From assembly GCF_020742345.1 (NCBI RefSeq), contig NZ_DYXC01000110.1, positions 1 through 19,933 of the forward strand: DNA of 19,933 bases, given 5' to 3'. Under the pieces are notes generated by a model. The model had not been told where the DNA came from and searched no databases. It was given only the letters and a program-made list of their open reading frames with translations. The stretch is from Enteractinococcus helveticum (GTDB taxonomy: Bacteria; Actinomycetota; Actinomycetes; Actinomycetales; Micrococcaceae). This document shows, one piece after another, positions 6,400 through 14,326 of this stretch. Both the position numbers and the translations under genes were made by a program. Numbering within the stretch: the first letter of the stretch is position 1; the number at the start of each line of letters is the position of its first letter.

Positions 6400-7923
6400 A
6401 TGGTCGTGTACGCAAATCCAAATACCGACGGCGCCGTCGTACATTTCAAGGATCGCTATGATCACTATATTGGCGGCGAATGGAAAGCCCCCGCCAAGGG
6501 TCAATACTTTGAAAACCCCACCCCGATTACCGGCCAGTGCTTCACCACGGTTGCCCGTGGTACCGCCGAAGACATCGAAGCCGCCCTGGATGCAGCCCAT
6601 GCGGCAGCCAAAACCTGGAATAAGTCCTCCCCCACCGAACGCGCCGCGTTGTTGCTCGCCGTCGCGGACCGGATGGAAGAAAACCTGGAAAAAATCGCCG
6701 TGGCGGAGTCCTGGGATAATGGTAAAGCCGTCCGCGAGACCTTGAACGCCGATATTCCACTGGCCATCGACCACCTGCGCTATTTCGCCGGTGCGATCCG
6801 CGCCCAAGAAGGCTCGTTGTCACAGATCGACGACGATACCGTGGCCTATCACTATCACGAACCACTGGGGGTGGTCGGGCAGATCATTCCGTGGAATTTC
6901 CCGATCCTGATGGCTATCTGGAAGATTGCCCCGGCACTTGCCGGCGGAAACTGTATCGTGTTGAAACCCGCCGAGCAGACCCCGGCTTCGATCATGGTGC
7001 TGATGGAACTGGTCGGCGACCTGATTCCACCGGGTGTGCTCAACGTCGTCAACGGTTTCGGCCTGGAAGCGGGCAAACCGCTGGCCTCGTCGCCGCGCAT
7101 CGGCAAGATTGCGTTCACCGGAGAAACCACCACCGGGCGCATGATCATGCAGTACGCCACCGAGAACATCATCCCGGTCTCACTGGAGTTGGGTGGTAAA
7201 TCTCCGAATATCTTCTTCGGCGACGTCATGGACGCCGACGACGGCTACCTGGACAAAGCACTAGAAGGCTTCACCTTCTTCGCGCTAAACCAGGGCGAAG
7301 TCTGTACTTGTCCATCGCGCGCGCTGATTCAGGAAAGCATCGCCGATGATTTCTATGATTTGGGTATCGAACGCGTCAAGCAGATCAAACAGGGCAACCC
7401 GCTGGATACCGACACCATGATGGGTGCCCAGGCGTCGAATGACCAATTCGAAAAGATCATGTCCTACATCGACATTGGGAAACAAGGTGGCGCCGAGGTC
7501 CTGATCGGTGGCGAAGCCGTGGATCTGGGCGGCGAGCTGTCCGGCGGGTACTATGTGGCGCCAACCGTGCTGCGTGGTTCCAATGACATGCGCGTCTTCC
7601 AGGAAGAAATCTTCGGCCCGGTGGTGGCTACCACAACGTTCAAAGATTATGACGACGCCCTGTCGATTGCCAATGACACGCTCTTTGGTCTGGGTGCCGG
7701 CGTCTGGTCACGCAATGGCAACGTCGCCTACCGTGCCGGCCGCGATATTCAGGCCGGTCGCGTGTGGGTCAATAACTACCACGCCTATCCGGCACATGCT
7801 GCCTTTGGTGGCTATAAGATGTCCGGGTTTGGTCGGGAAACCCACCTGATGCTGTTGGAGGCCTACCAGCAGACCAAGAATCTGCTGGTGTCCTACTCAG
7901 AACAGCCCCAGGGCTTCTTCTAA
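6400..7923 (+). CDS. aldB: Aldehyde dehydrogenase, AldB/ExaC (acetaldehyde) type
   Basis: A 507-aa NAD(P)-dependent aldehyde dehydrogenase that oxidises aldehydes to acids. It has the AldB/AcoD/ExaC layout throughout: R-Y-D-H-Y-I-G-G-E-W near the N-terminus, I-I-P-W-N-F-P with Asn166, F-T-G-E-T-T-T-G, and L-E-L-G-G-K-S-P-N with the general base Glu263. The catalytic segment N-Q-G-E-V-C-T-C-P-S-R has the nucleophile Cys302 and the adjacent Cys304 typical of this branch. E-E-I-F-G-P-V-V and the ending S-Y-S-E-Q-P-Q-G-F-F follow. Acetaldehyde is the likely main substrate. The ATG at 6400 has AGGGAAAGG seven to eight bases upstream; the frame is open back to 6298 but that stretch holds the palindrome. 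It is the catalytic member of the cassette formed with the DUF779 and GAF genes. Confidence 0.93.
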   Translation: MVVYANPNTDGAVVHFKDRYDHYIGGEWKAPAKGQYFENPTPITGQCFTTVARGTAEDIEAALDAAHAAAKTWNKSSPTERAALLLAVADRMEENLEKIAVAESWDNGKAVRETLNADIPLAIDHLRYFAGAIRAQEGSLSQIDDDTVAYHYHEPLGVVGQIIPWNFPILMAIWKIAPALAGGNCIVLKPAEQTPASIMVLMELVGDLIPPGVLNVVNGFGLEAGKPLASSPRIGKIAFTGETTTGRMIMQYATENIIPVSLELGGKSPNIFFGDVMDADDGYLDKALEGFTFFALNQGEVCTCPSRALIQESIADDFYDLGIERVKQIKQGNPLDTDTMMGAQASNDQFEKIMSYIDIGKQGGAEVLIGGEAVDLGGELSGGYYVAPTVLRGSNDMRVFQEEIFGPVVATTTFKDYDDALSIANDTLFGLGAGVWSRNGNVAYRAGRDIQAGRVWVNNYHAYPAHAAFGGYKMSGFGRETHLMLLEAYQQTKNLLVSYSEQPQGFF

Positions 7924-8083
7924 AACCACCTGTGGTTGCCTGTTGGCCGTCGATCGCACAGATTGGCGGCCATCGTGGCGTCTGGGGGTACTCTAGCCAG
8001 ACTCTGCTGCGGCGAATAGCCTTGAAATGAGCCATCCAGAGCCCTGCAGCCGCAGAACACTGGAGAAGGAAAGGCTACCTACC

Positions 8084-10063
8084 ATGGCACAAAATGTCGC
8101 ACAAAAACTGATTGATTCCCATTTAGTCAACGGAGTCCCGGAGCCTGGTCACGAAATTGGCCTGTCAATTGATCAAACACTGACCCAAGATGCCACCGGA
8201 ACCATGGTCATGCTCGAGCTGGAAGCGCTGGGCTTGACCAGGATCAACACCGAACTGTCGGTACAATACGTTGATCACAATCTGTTACAAACCGATGAGA
8301 AGAACCCGGAAGACCACCTGTTTTTACAATCCGGTGCCGCCCGCTACGGTCTGTGGTTTTCCAAACCCGGTAATGGGGTATCCCATCCGGTGCACCAGGC
8401 CCGCTTCGGCCGTCCGGGCACCACCATGATCGGTTCTGATTCCCACACCTGTGCTGCCGGTGCCATTGGCATGTTGGCCATCGGGGTGGGTGGTTTAGAG
8501 ATTGCAATGGCCATGGCCGGTGATCCAGTGTATTTGCAAATGCCGGAAATTTGGGGTGTGGAACTCACCGGAGAACTTCCCGACTGGGTTTCAGCCAAAG
8601 ATGTGATCCTTGAGATGTTACGTCGGCACGGTGTCAAGGGCGGGGTTGGTCGGATCATTGAATACCACGGTGAAGGCCTCAACGACCTGACGGCAATGGA
8701 CCGCCACGTGATAGCCAATATGGGTGCCGAACTTGGCGCCACCACCTCGGTTTTTCCTGCTGACGACGCCGTCGGAGAGTTTTTGACCGCGGTTGGTCGT
8801 CCCGAAGACTTCACCGAGCTGGTCGCGGATGAGGGTGCAAAGTATGACGTCGAGGAGCACATCGATTTATCAACGTTGGAACCGTTAATTGCCAAGCCGT
8901 CTTCGCCCGGCAACGTGGTACCGGTTCGTGAAGTCGCCGGTGAAGAGGTGTATCAGGTGGTTGTGGGATCCTCAGCAAATCCTGGGCTGCGGGATTTCGC
9001 CGTCGTCGCCGAGATACTCAAAGACCGACAAGCCCACAACCAGGTCTCTTTGGATATCAATCCCACCTCACGCGAAATTCTCCTGGACCTGACCAAAGGC
9101 GGTTGGACATTTGATTTGATCAGTTCTGGGGCTCGTCTGCATCAGTCCGGGTGTATGGGATGCATTGGTATGGGGCAGGCTCCGGCGGTGGGACGAAATA
9201 GTTTGCGCACCGTGCCACGCAACTTCCCGGGGCGGTCAGGAACCGATGAGGACTCCGTGTGGTTGTGTTCACCAGAAACAGCCGCCGCAGCCGCACTGAC
9301 CGGGCGGATCACCGATCCGCGAGACCTTGAGCTGGACTACCCTACGGTCCAGCTGCCAACCTTCTACAGCCTGAACACCGAAATGCTCGTGCCGCCCCTC
9401 GCCGAGCAGGATGCGCAAGAGGTCGAGTTGGTTAAGGGGACGAATATCAAATCCTTGCCTGAGTTCGATGAGTTGCCGGATGATATGGATCTGCCCGTGT
9501 TGTTGCGCGTGGGCGATAATATTTCGACCGATGAGATCATGCCGGCTGGTTCCCGGGTCTTGCCGTTTCGCAGTAATATCCCGGCAATCGCAGAGTTTGT
9601 CTATATTCAGGTCGATGACACTTATCCCGCACGAGCTCAAGAGCTCGGTTCGGGGCACGCAATTGTTGGCGGTGAGAATTACGGTCAAGGATCGTCGCGG
9701 GAGCACGCGGTGATTGCGCCTCGCTACCTTGGTTTGCGGGTCGTTCTTGCTAAATCTTTCGCACGGATTCACTGGCAGAACCTGGCGAATTTCTGCGTCC
9801 TCCCCTTAGAGTTTGTGGATCCTGAAGACTACCTGCGGATCGAAGATAACGCTGTGCTCAGTTTCCGGGGGCTTCACGAGTCGCTACGACGCGGCAACGA
9901 CATAACGGCCATGTTGGAAGGTAAGCCACTGAAGTTGCGGCACAAGTTGTCGGACCGTCAAGTGGAAATGGTGCTGCTTGGGGGTCGTATTCCGCAACGT
10001 GCCGCTCAGGATACTTCCGCCCAGCCTCGTGAGGAAATCAAACCAGCTCAACCTGAGGGCTGA
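8084..10063 (+). CDS. Aconitate hydratase, short Aquifex-type
   Basis: A 659-aa aconitase-superfamily enzyme, likely interconverting citrate and isocitrate. It is much shorter than the roughly 900-aa AcnA usual in actinobacteria and matches the small 'Aquifex-type' putative aconitases. Visible motifs are I-G-S-D-S-H-T-C-A-A-G-A (117-128), G-S-S-A-N-P-G-L-R-D (295-304) and S-G-C-M-G-C-I-G-M-G-Q-A-P (355-367; Cys357 and Cys360). The swivel domain (about 495-640) has G-D-N-I-S-T-D-E-I-M-P-A-G and G-G-E-N-Y-G-Q-G-S-S-R-E-H-A. In textbook aconitases the third cluster ligand sits in G-S-C-T-N; here that place reads G-S-S-A-N, so cluster ligation may differ or the substrate may be another hydroxyacid. 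The ATG at 8084 follows GAAGGAAAGG. About 160 bases separate it from aldB, so it probably has its own promoter. Confidence 0.88.
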   Translation: MAQNVAQKLIDSHLVNGVPEPGHEIGLSIDQTLTQDATGTMVMLELEALGLTRINTELSVQYVDHNLLQTDEKNPEDHLFLQSGAARYGLWFSKPGNGVSHPVHQARFGRPGTTMIGSDSHTCAAGAIGMLAIGVGGLEIAMAMAGDPVYLQMPEIWGVELTGELPDWVSAKDVILEMLRRHGVKGGVGRIIEYHGEGLNDLTAMDRHVIANMGAELGATTSVFPADDAVGEFLTAVGRPEDFTELVADEGAKYDVEEHIDLSTLEPLIAKPSSPGNVVPVREVAGEEVYQVVVGSSANPGLRDFAVVAEILKDRQAHNQVSLDINPTSREILLDLTKGGWTFDLISSGARLHQSGCMGCIGMGQAPAVGRNSLRTVPRNFPGRSGTDEDSVWLCSPETAAAAALTGRITDPRDLELDYPTVQLPTFYSLNTEMLVPPLAEQDAQEVELVKGTNIKSLPEFDELPDDMDLPVLLRVGDNISTDEIMPAGSRVLPFRSNIPAIAEFVYIQVDDTYPARAQELGSGHAIVGGENYGQGSSREHAVIAPRYLGLRVVLAKSFARIHWQNLANFCVLPLEFVDPEDYLRIEDNAVLSFRGLHESLRRGNDITAMLEGKPLKLRHKLSDRQVEMVLLGGRIPQRAAQDTSAQPREEIKPAQPEG

Positions 10064-10079
10064 TCTAGTGTGTTCTGTA

Positions 10080-10274
10080 TTAGGACTGTTCGTTGTCGTC
10101 GTCATCCATGGGGATAGCAATGTGCTGATCGACCCAGTCGGCCTCGCTGACCGTGGCTGGTTTGGGAGTTTTCGGCAGGATCGGCTGCTCGTCGTCGTGC
10201 TCATCGGTAGCCAACTGTTCGGCGAGTTCTTCTTCGGGAATTTCTGAATGCGGTTTCTTGTGATTGGCAGGCAT
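10080..10274 (-). CDS. Small acidic protein of unknown function
   Basis: A 64-aa protein, strongly acidic (E-E-E-L-A-E-Q-L, D-E-H-D-D-E, D-D-D-D-N-E), with a basic N-terminus (H-K-K) and a proline-rich centre. It has no membrane segment and is likely mostly disordered. A well-placed AAAGGAG lies ten bases before the ATG at 10274, and the codons look normal, which supports a real gene. The E-A-D-W-V-D-Q-H-x-x-x-P-M-D-x-D-D end gives it a distinctive signature, but I cannot assign a family. It is convergent with the aconitase gene, 16 bases between the stops. Confidence 0.7.
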   Translation of the reverse strand: MPANHKKPHSEIPEEELAEQLATDEHDDEQPILPKTPKPATVSEADWVDQHIAIPMDDDDNEQS

Positions 10275-10645
10275 AACCAGTCACTCCTTTCGCTGGGTTC
10301 TTAGCTTTGCACTGTTGGTTTGAAGATTCAAGATCATGTGCACTGCGTCGAGCCGAAGCGACCATCACTCTACTGCGGTGCGACTTGGAAAGTCTGTGGA
10401 GCCGCTGCTCGTTGCGTGTCGTTCATTAACATTTTACTTGCCCCGTGACCTGCAGCATGGTAGATCAGAGGTACAGCGGTTTCACTAACTTGTGATCCGC
10501 ACCCGACGTGGTACGACGTCGAAGATTGAACGTCTGTTCCGCATAGCATTCGACTCGCACACCTAGCACTCCCCTGACGACATACCCCAGTCAGCTGCTT
10601 TGTATACAACCTCACATGGTCAATACTCGGGAAAGGAGACATTCG
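10275..10645. other. Intergenic stretch, no gene supported
   Basis: About 370 bases lie between the divergent small acidic protein and the 37-aa peptide gene. The one long frame (10678-10370, minus) has no ribosome binding site and gives a Cys/Ser/His-rich product unlike its neighbours, so I treat it as chance. A weak promoter may serve the peptide gene: TTGTAT at 10600-10605 and AATACT at 10622-10627, 16 bases apart. Nothing else is recognisable. Confidence 0.45.
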
Positions 10646-10759
10646 ATGCGATCCACCATATTTAACTTCCTCTCGCAAGAGCCCGTTACCTCTTCAGCTC
10701 AAGTGCCGGATGGCCAGGATGATTTCGATTGGATTAGTGTCAGCGAAACACCCTGTTAA
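10646..10759 (+). CDS. Orphan 37-aa peptide ending in cysteine
   Basis: ATG at 10646 follows the excellent ribosome binding site GGAAAGGAG by seven to eight bases, and TAA is at 10757-10759. The product starts M-R-S-T-I-F-N-F-L-S-Q-E-P, continues with a polar Ser/Thr/Gln stretch, then an acidic part (D-G-Q-D-D-F-D-W) and ends I-S-V-S-E-T-P-C. There is no signal peptide and no membrane segment. The gene is followed within 25 bases by a clear terminator-type hairpin, so it looks like a self-contained unit. It could be a small regulatory or secreted peptide, a peptide-tag substrate, or a leader peptide. No modification or export gene is beside it, and I recognise no family. Confidence 0.55.
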   Translation: MRSTIFNFLSQEPVTSSAQVPDGQDDFDWISVSETPC

Positions 10760-10782
10760 TTCGAAAACCGTCGTCTATTCCT

Positions 10783-10817
10783 AACGCCGCGGCCCAGTAT
10801 TTGGGATCCGCGGCGTT
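10783..10817 (+). terminator. Terminator hairpin after the 37-aa peptide gene
   Basis: AACGCCGCGG (10783-10792) pairs perfectly with CCGCGGCGTT (10808-10817). The loop itself contains CCCA/TGGG, which can extend the stem, and a short T-rich tail (TTTGTGAT) follows. It lies between the peptide gene and rraA and most likely ends the peptide transcript. Confidence 0.65.
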
Positions 10818-10860
10818 TGTGATCTGTATTCTGGTCGTCGAGCGGACTACGCTAGTGCAG

Positions 10861-11349
10861 GTGAGCCAACGGAAAATCTTTTATACTTCTGATATTTACG
10901 ATGCATTCGAAGAGGAAGTCGCATCCCTGGATCTCCAGTTGCAATCACTCGGCCAGCATCGCCAGTTTCACGGTCGCATTCGGACCGTGCAATGTCTGCA
11001 CGACAACGGTTTAGTCAAAGCCATTGCCAATGAACCGGGCGAGGGCCAGGTGCTTGTTGTGGATGGTGGCGGTAGCCTGCGTTCGGCTTTGATGGGTGGC
11101 AACATCGCTAAAGCATTTGCTGATAATGGCTGGGCTGGGGTTATCATTCACGGTGCGATTCGTGACCGGCATGAAATAGCAGCGCTCCCCCTCGGGGTGA
11201 AGGCGCTCGGTTCGAATCCACGAAAATCTGCCAAGGACGGCATTGGGGTTCGCGATATTACCGTGACGATAGGCAACGTCGATTTCATTCCCTATGCCAC
11301 GGTGTACGCAGATGAAGACGGCGTCATCGTTGATGCGCGCGCATCATAG
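10861..11349 (+). CDS. rraA: RraA-family protein (RNase E regulator-like / HMG-CHA aldolase fold)
   Basis: A 162-aa protein, the usual length of RraA, which in E. coli binds RNase E and inhibits it. The core shows T-x-D-I-Y-D at the N-terminus, V-L-V-V-D-G-G-G-S-L-R-S-A-L-M-G-G-N-I-A (about 63-82), N-G-W-A-G-V-I-I-H-G-A-I-R-D (about 88-101) and G-V-K-A-L-G-S-N-P-R-K-S. Relatives with aldolase activity share the G-x-x-R-D motif, so annotation pipelines often call this 4-hydroxy-4-methyl-2-oxoglutarate aldolase. The Gly-Gly after A-L-M, where aldolases usually have Gly-Asp, fits RraA better. The start is a GTG (10861) with TACGCT seven bases upstream and no Shine-Dalgarno sequence, suggesting a leaderless messenger; a GTG two codons earlier is possible. 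Confidence 0.85.
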   Translation: MSQRKIFYTSDIYDAFEEEVASLDLQLQSLGQHRQFHGRIRTVQCLHDNGLVKAIANEPGEGQVLVVDGGGSLRSALMGGNIAKAFADNGWAGVIIHGAIRDRHEIAALPLGVKALGSNPRKSAKDGIGVRDITVTIGNVDFIPYATVYADEDGVIVDARAS

Positions 11350-11386
11350 ACACGAACCAATATTGTGCAGGCTCGTGTCTATGATG
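11342..11386. terminator. Perfect 14-bp hairpin between convergent rraA and HNH genes
   Basis: CATCATAGACACGA (11342-11355) and TCGTGTCTATGATG (11373-11386) are exact reverse complements around a 17-base loop. The left arm contains the rraA stop codon and the right arm ends three bases before the stop codon of the convergent gene. Position and symmetry suggest a shared bidirectional terminator, although there is no long T-run on either strand. Confidence 0.6.
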
Positions 11387-11389
11387 GAT

Positions 11390-12730
11390 TTAGGCTGCCT
11401 TAGCCCATGTGACGTCGACGCTGGGCCATCCAATATCGACCCCTAAGTTGTCTGGTGGTGGGTCGCTGTTCCAGTATTTGATCTCGGATAGTGGTGGCCG
11501 GGTCTCTACGGTGTAGGAGTGTCCGGTTGGGGTGGTGACGGTGAGTTCATCTGGGGTGCCGGTGTAGGTCCATCCGCGGTTTTCTTTGCGTTGGTTACAG
11601 CGTCGACACAGTCCGGTGGCATTATTCCAACTGGTAGCGCCTCCGTCAGCTCTGCGGTGGCGGTGATCAGATTCTTGGCACGGGCCGTTACACCATGGGG
11701 TGGCACAGGTGTCCTCACGGATTTTGAGCATTTTAGCTAACCCGTCGGGGAACCGACGGCGGGTGGATTCCATTGCCACCAGCTGCCCATCAGCAGGGCG
11801 GGTGTACAGCCGGCGGATAAATGTTGCCGCCGCCGGGTCAGACAGCCAGTGTTTGATCATTTCAGCGGGTAGTGGCCCATGACCGGGAATCCAGGCAGGT
11901 AGATCGTCACCACCAAATAATGTGGTGTCATGCATCAGCACAACGACTTCTCCGGTGACTGCCTCAGCGGTGGTTTGCCCGGTGAGTAGCTCGACGAAAA
12001 TATCGGCCATCACCTGATCCCGGGTTAGCGGTTGTCCCTGGGCGTCAAGCGTCTCACCGGCAGCGATCCGTTGATTCGCAAGCTTACTCAGGGTGTCCAT
12101 GACCGCTACACCCTGATGGGTAGGCAGTTCTGCGGTGACATATACCTGGCCATCAGCAGCAGGGTCGGTATAGACCCGTCTGCCACGTTTATTAGCTTCA
12201 GCACGCTGCTCACTTGCCTGTCGGTCTAACCTGTAGGCGTGGCCTTGTACCAAGTTCCGTAACTGCGCACTCGAAGCCCGGCCCAATCGGCCGGCAATGG
12301 CCGCATCAATGGCTCGTCGATGGTCATCCGCTAGATGATTCGTCTGCTGGGCGACCAGTCGGGCATGATACTCACTGACGACACCTTCTGATAACGCAGC
12401 CAAAGTGTGTGGCAACACGGTATGCAAGGCAATCGCCGTATGGGTCAGTGCCGCACCCACATACGGCGATTCTCCCCTGGCCAATCCAACTTCGGCCTCA
12501 ATACCCTTGAGCTGCAAAGACGTCGGTACGCCCAACTGACACTCGCGGGCTTTGCGACGTTGCGTAAACTGATACGTATCTTCAGATTGCACAGCAGCCA
12601 GCATCCGCTTTGCCTGTTCCACACCTTGCAGTCGATCAATACAGGCCTCTTCGGAATCCCCCTCCGGAAGACCGGCCAGTAACGAAATCACGTCCTGAAC
12701 CGTAGCTTTTGGCTTTTCCCGCGTATCCAT
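11390..12730 (-). CDS. DUF222 / HNH endonuclease domain protein (13E12-type)
   Basis: A 446-aa protein. The N-terminal and central part (about 20-330) is the alpha-helical DUF222 region with L-x-x-G-x-V-S-E-Y-H-A-R-L-V-A and V-M-A-D-I-F-V-E-L-L-T-G, typical of the 13E12 family that is repeated in many actinobacterial genomes. The C-terminal 80 residues carry an HNH nuclease: C-A-T-P-W-C-N-G-P-C, then E-S-D-H-R-H-R-R-A-D-G-G-A-T-S-W-N-N, then L-C-R-R-C-N-Q-R-K-E-N. The four-cysteine zinc frame, the D-H pair and the N-N segment are all present, so the domain looks intact. The biological role is unknown; such genes are often linked with mobile DNA, but no transposase or direct repeats are visible here. 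A leaderless promoter precedes the ATG. Confidence 0.92.
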   Translation of the reverse strand: MDTREKPKATVQDVISLLAGLPEGDSEEACIDRLQGVEQAKRMLAAVQSEDTYQFTQRRKARECQLGVPTSLQLKGIEAEVGLARGESPYVGAALTHTAIALHTVLPHTLAALSEGVVSEYHARLVAQQTNHLADDHRRAIDAAIAGRLGRASSAQLRNLVQGHAYRLDRQASEQRAEANKRGRRVYTDPAADGQVYVTAELPTHQGVAVMDTLSKLANQRIAAGETLDAQGQPLTRDQVMADIFVELLTGQTTAEAVTGEVVVLMHDTTLFGGDDLPAWIPGHGPLPAEMIKHWLSDPAAATFIRRLYTRPADGQLVAMESTRRRFPDGLAKMLKIREDTCATPWCNGPCQESDHRHRRADGGATSWNNATGLCRRCNQRKENRGWTYTGTPDELTVTTPTGHSYTVETRPPLSEIKYWNSDPPPDNLGVDIGWPSVDVTWAKAA

Positions 12731-12736
12731 ACACCA

Positions 12737-12765
12737 ACTCTAACCAAAGGGTAGGACACTGTAAG
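12737..12765 (-). promoter_or_regulatory. Probable leaderless promoter of the HNH gene
   Basis: Read on the minus strand, CTTACA (12765-12760, four of six to TTGACA), a 17-base spacer and TAGAGT (12742-12737) lie six bases before the ATG at 12730. No Shine-Dalgarno sequence is present, so the transcript probably starts at the start codon. Confidence 0.5.
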
Positions 12766-12910
12766 CAACACACCACCGACCATCGAACACCACCACTGAC
12801 AACACAACCCTGTGGAAAACGAGGATTTCAAATGCTACTTTGTGGTATTAGCCCCGTTCCAATGCTGCATAGACTCCTTGCCCCAGAACTCATTGCCAGG
12901 TGACCTGGGT

Positions 12911-12916
12911 TATGCT
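12911..12916 (+). promoter_or_regulatory. -10 box before the MFS gene (leaderless start)
   Basis: TATGCT at 12911-12916 stands six bases before a GTG at 12923, with no ribosome binding site in between. No good -35 element is seen at normal spacing. The element decides the start codon: the frame is open back to 12812, but the first 37 codons of that extension are not membrane-like and include this promoter. Confidence 0.45.
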
Positions 12917-12922
12917 GTCGAA

Positions 12923-14257
12923 GTGAGCACAATATTCACCGATATCACCCCGTTGAAAGTCAGTCGAGACTATCGCAGGCTATGGATCGGCAATTCGTTA
13001 TCGGCCATTGGTACCCAACTGACCCTGGTGGCTGTGTCGCTGGAGATTTTCGCTCTGACGGGGTCCTCTGCATACGTCGGTTTGCTGGGTGCTTTTGCGC
13101 TTCTTCCACTAATCATCACCGGACTCTATGGTGGCGCGATTGCAGACCATGTTGACCGGCGCAAAGTCGCTTTGTATTCTGCGCTGATACTCTGGTTGAC
13201 CACGGTTGCGATTTGTCTGCACGCGTGGTTAGGTATCGAAAATATCTGGCTGCTCTACGGTCTAATCGCCGTTCATTCTGGTGCCTCCGGGATTAACCAA
13301 CCGACTCGCGGGGCCATCATTCCAGCGTTAGTCGGCACGGAACTGCTCGCCTCAGCTAATGCCTTGAATATGCTGTCCATGTCGATTTCTATGATGTTGG
13401 GGCCGCTGTTGGCCGGTGGGCTGGTCGCCACGATCGGGTATTCCTGGACCTACACGATTGACGCCGTCACCTTCTTGCTCACGCTCTATGCGGTCTACCG
13501 GTTGCCAGCGCTACCACCGGTCCACCCGGAGGGCCAAGCACCCACAGATCGCAAAGTTGGGCTGCGCTCTGTGTGGGAGGGTTTCCGCTTCTTAGCCACC
13601 CGCAAGAATCTGCGCATGACGTTCATCCTGGACATCATCGCCATGGCAACGGCCTTCCCGCGCGCCGTCCTGCCGGCTATGGGTGTGCTGATCATCGGAT
13701 CCAGCTACGCCCAAGGGATCAATGGGTCGACAGATGACCCAGCGGAACTTATCACAGGCTTACTGCTGGCAGGAATTGCGGCCGGGGCCTTTATCGCCGG
13801 ACTGTTTTCTGGAACCTTCACCCGCATCACCGCACAAGGCAAAGCCGTCTACTGGTCAATTGTGGTGTGGGGAGTGTCCATTGCCCTGTTCGGGCTGTTC
13901 GGTTGGCTGGCCATTCGTAGCGCAGCCAACGGCGAGCCCAGCCTGGTGTTGTTGTGCGCAGCTGTGGCGATGCTCATGGTGGCCGGGGCGGCCGATTCAG
14001 TATCTGGGATTTTCCGCAACACGATCCTGCAGACCGCTACGCCAGATCATCTGCGCGGTCGGTTACAGGGGGTGTTCATCGTTGTGGTTGCCGGTGGTCC
14101 CAGGGTAGGCGAAATGCTTACCGGTGCGGTCTCGGCTGGGATTGGTGAGGCCGTCACGATGATGCTGGGTGGTCTGTTATGCGTTTTCGCCGCGACACTG
14201 GCGGTGCGCCTGGTACCAGGGTTCTTGCGTTATGACGCTCGCACTCCGGTTGCATAG
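12923..14257 (+). CDS. MFS transporter (12-helix, drug-exporter type)
   Basis: A 444-aa integral membrane protein with about twelve hydrophobic segments. A short cytosolic N-terminus (T-P-L-K-V-S-R-D-Y-R-R-L-W-I-G-N-S) leads into helix 1. The MFS signature between helices 2 and 3 reads G-G-A-I-A-D-H-V-D-R-R-K-V. A polar central loop (about 205-235) contains P-E-G-Q-A-P-T-D-R-K-V-G-L-R-S-V-W-E-G, and the second six-helix half has T-P-D-H-L-R-G-R-L-Q-G. R-D-Y-R-R-L-W, the D-R-R loop and H-L-R-G-R-x-Q-G match the MFS_3 (PF05977) group of putative drug or metabolite exporters and enterobactin exporters. The substrate cannot be told. It ends 179 bases before the peptide cluster. It could protect the cell against that cluster's product, but nothing visible proves a link. 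Confidence 0.9.
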   Translation: MSTIFTDITPLKVSRDYRRLWIGNSLSAIGTQLTLVAVSLEIFALTGSSAYVGLLGAFALLPLIITGLYGGAIADHVDRRKVALYSALILWLTTVAICLHAWLGIENIWLLYGLIAVHSGASGINQPTRGAIIPALVGTELLASANALNMLSMSISMMLGPLLAGGLVATIGYSWTYTIDAVTFLLTLYAVYRLPALPPVHPEGQAPTDRKVGLRSVWEGFRFLATRKNLRMTFILDIIAMATAFPRAVLPAMGVLIIGSSYAQGINGSTDDPAELITGLLLAGIAAGAFIAGLFSGTFTRITAQGKAVYWSIVVWGVSIALFGLFGWLAIRSAANGEPSLVLLCAAVAMLMVAGAADSVSGIFRNTILQTATPDHLRGRLQGVFIVVVAGGPRVGEMLTGAVSAGIGEAVTMMLGGLLCVFAATLAVRLVPGFLRYDARTPVA

Positions 14258-14326
14258 TCACACCCGCAACATGATCGTCAGGTTGCACCTGCATCATCCC
14301 TCGGGCTGAGATCGCCTACCGCAGGT

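Noticed and set aside
7924..7937. Short inverted repeat AACCAC/GTGGTT after aldB, considered as terminator
   Set aside because: The loop is only two to four bases, the stem is five to six pairs, and no T-run follows.
10370..10678. 102-codon minus-strand frame over the orphan peptide region
   Set aside because: No ribosome binding site, chance-like composition rich in Cys, Ser and His, and it overlaps a better supported plus-strand peptide gene.
11390..12730. DUF222/HNH gene as a mobile intron or homing element
   Set aside because: No flanking direct repeats, intron boundaries or interrupted host gene are visible; the gene stands alone with its own promoter.
12812..12922. Extension of the MFS protein to an upstream start
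   Set aside because: The extra 37 residues are not conserved-looking and contain the TATGCT box that points to the GTG at 12923.
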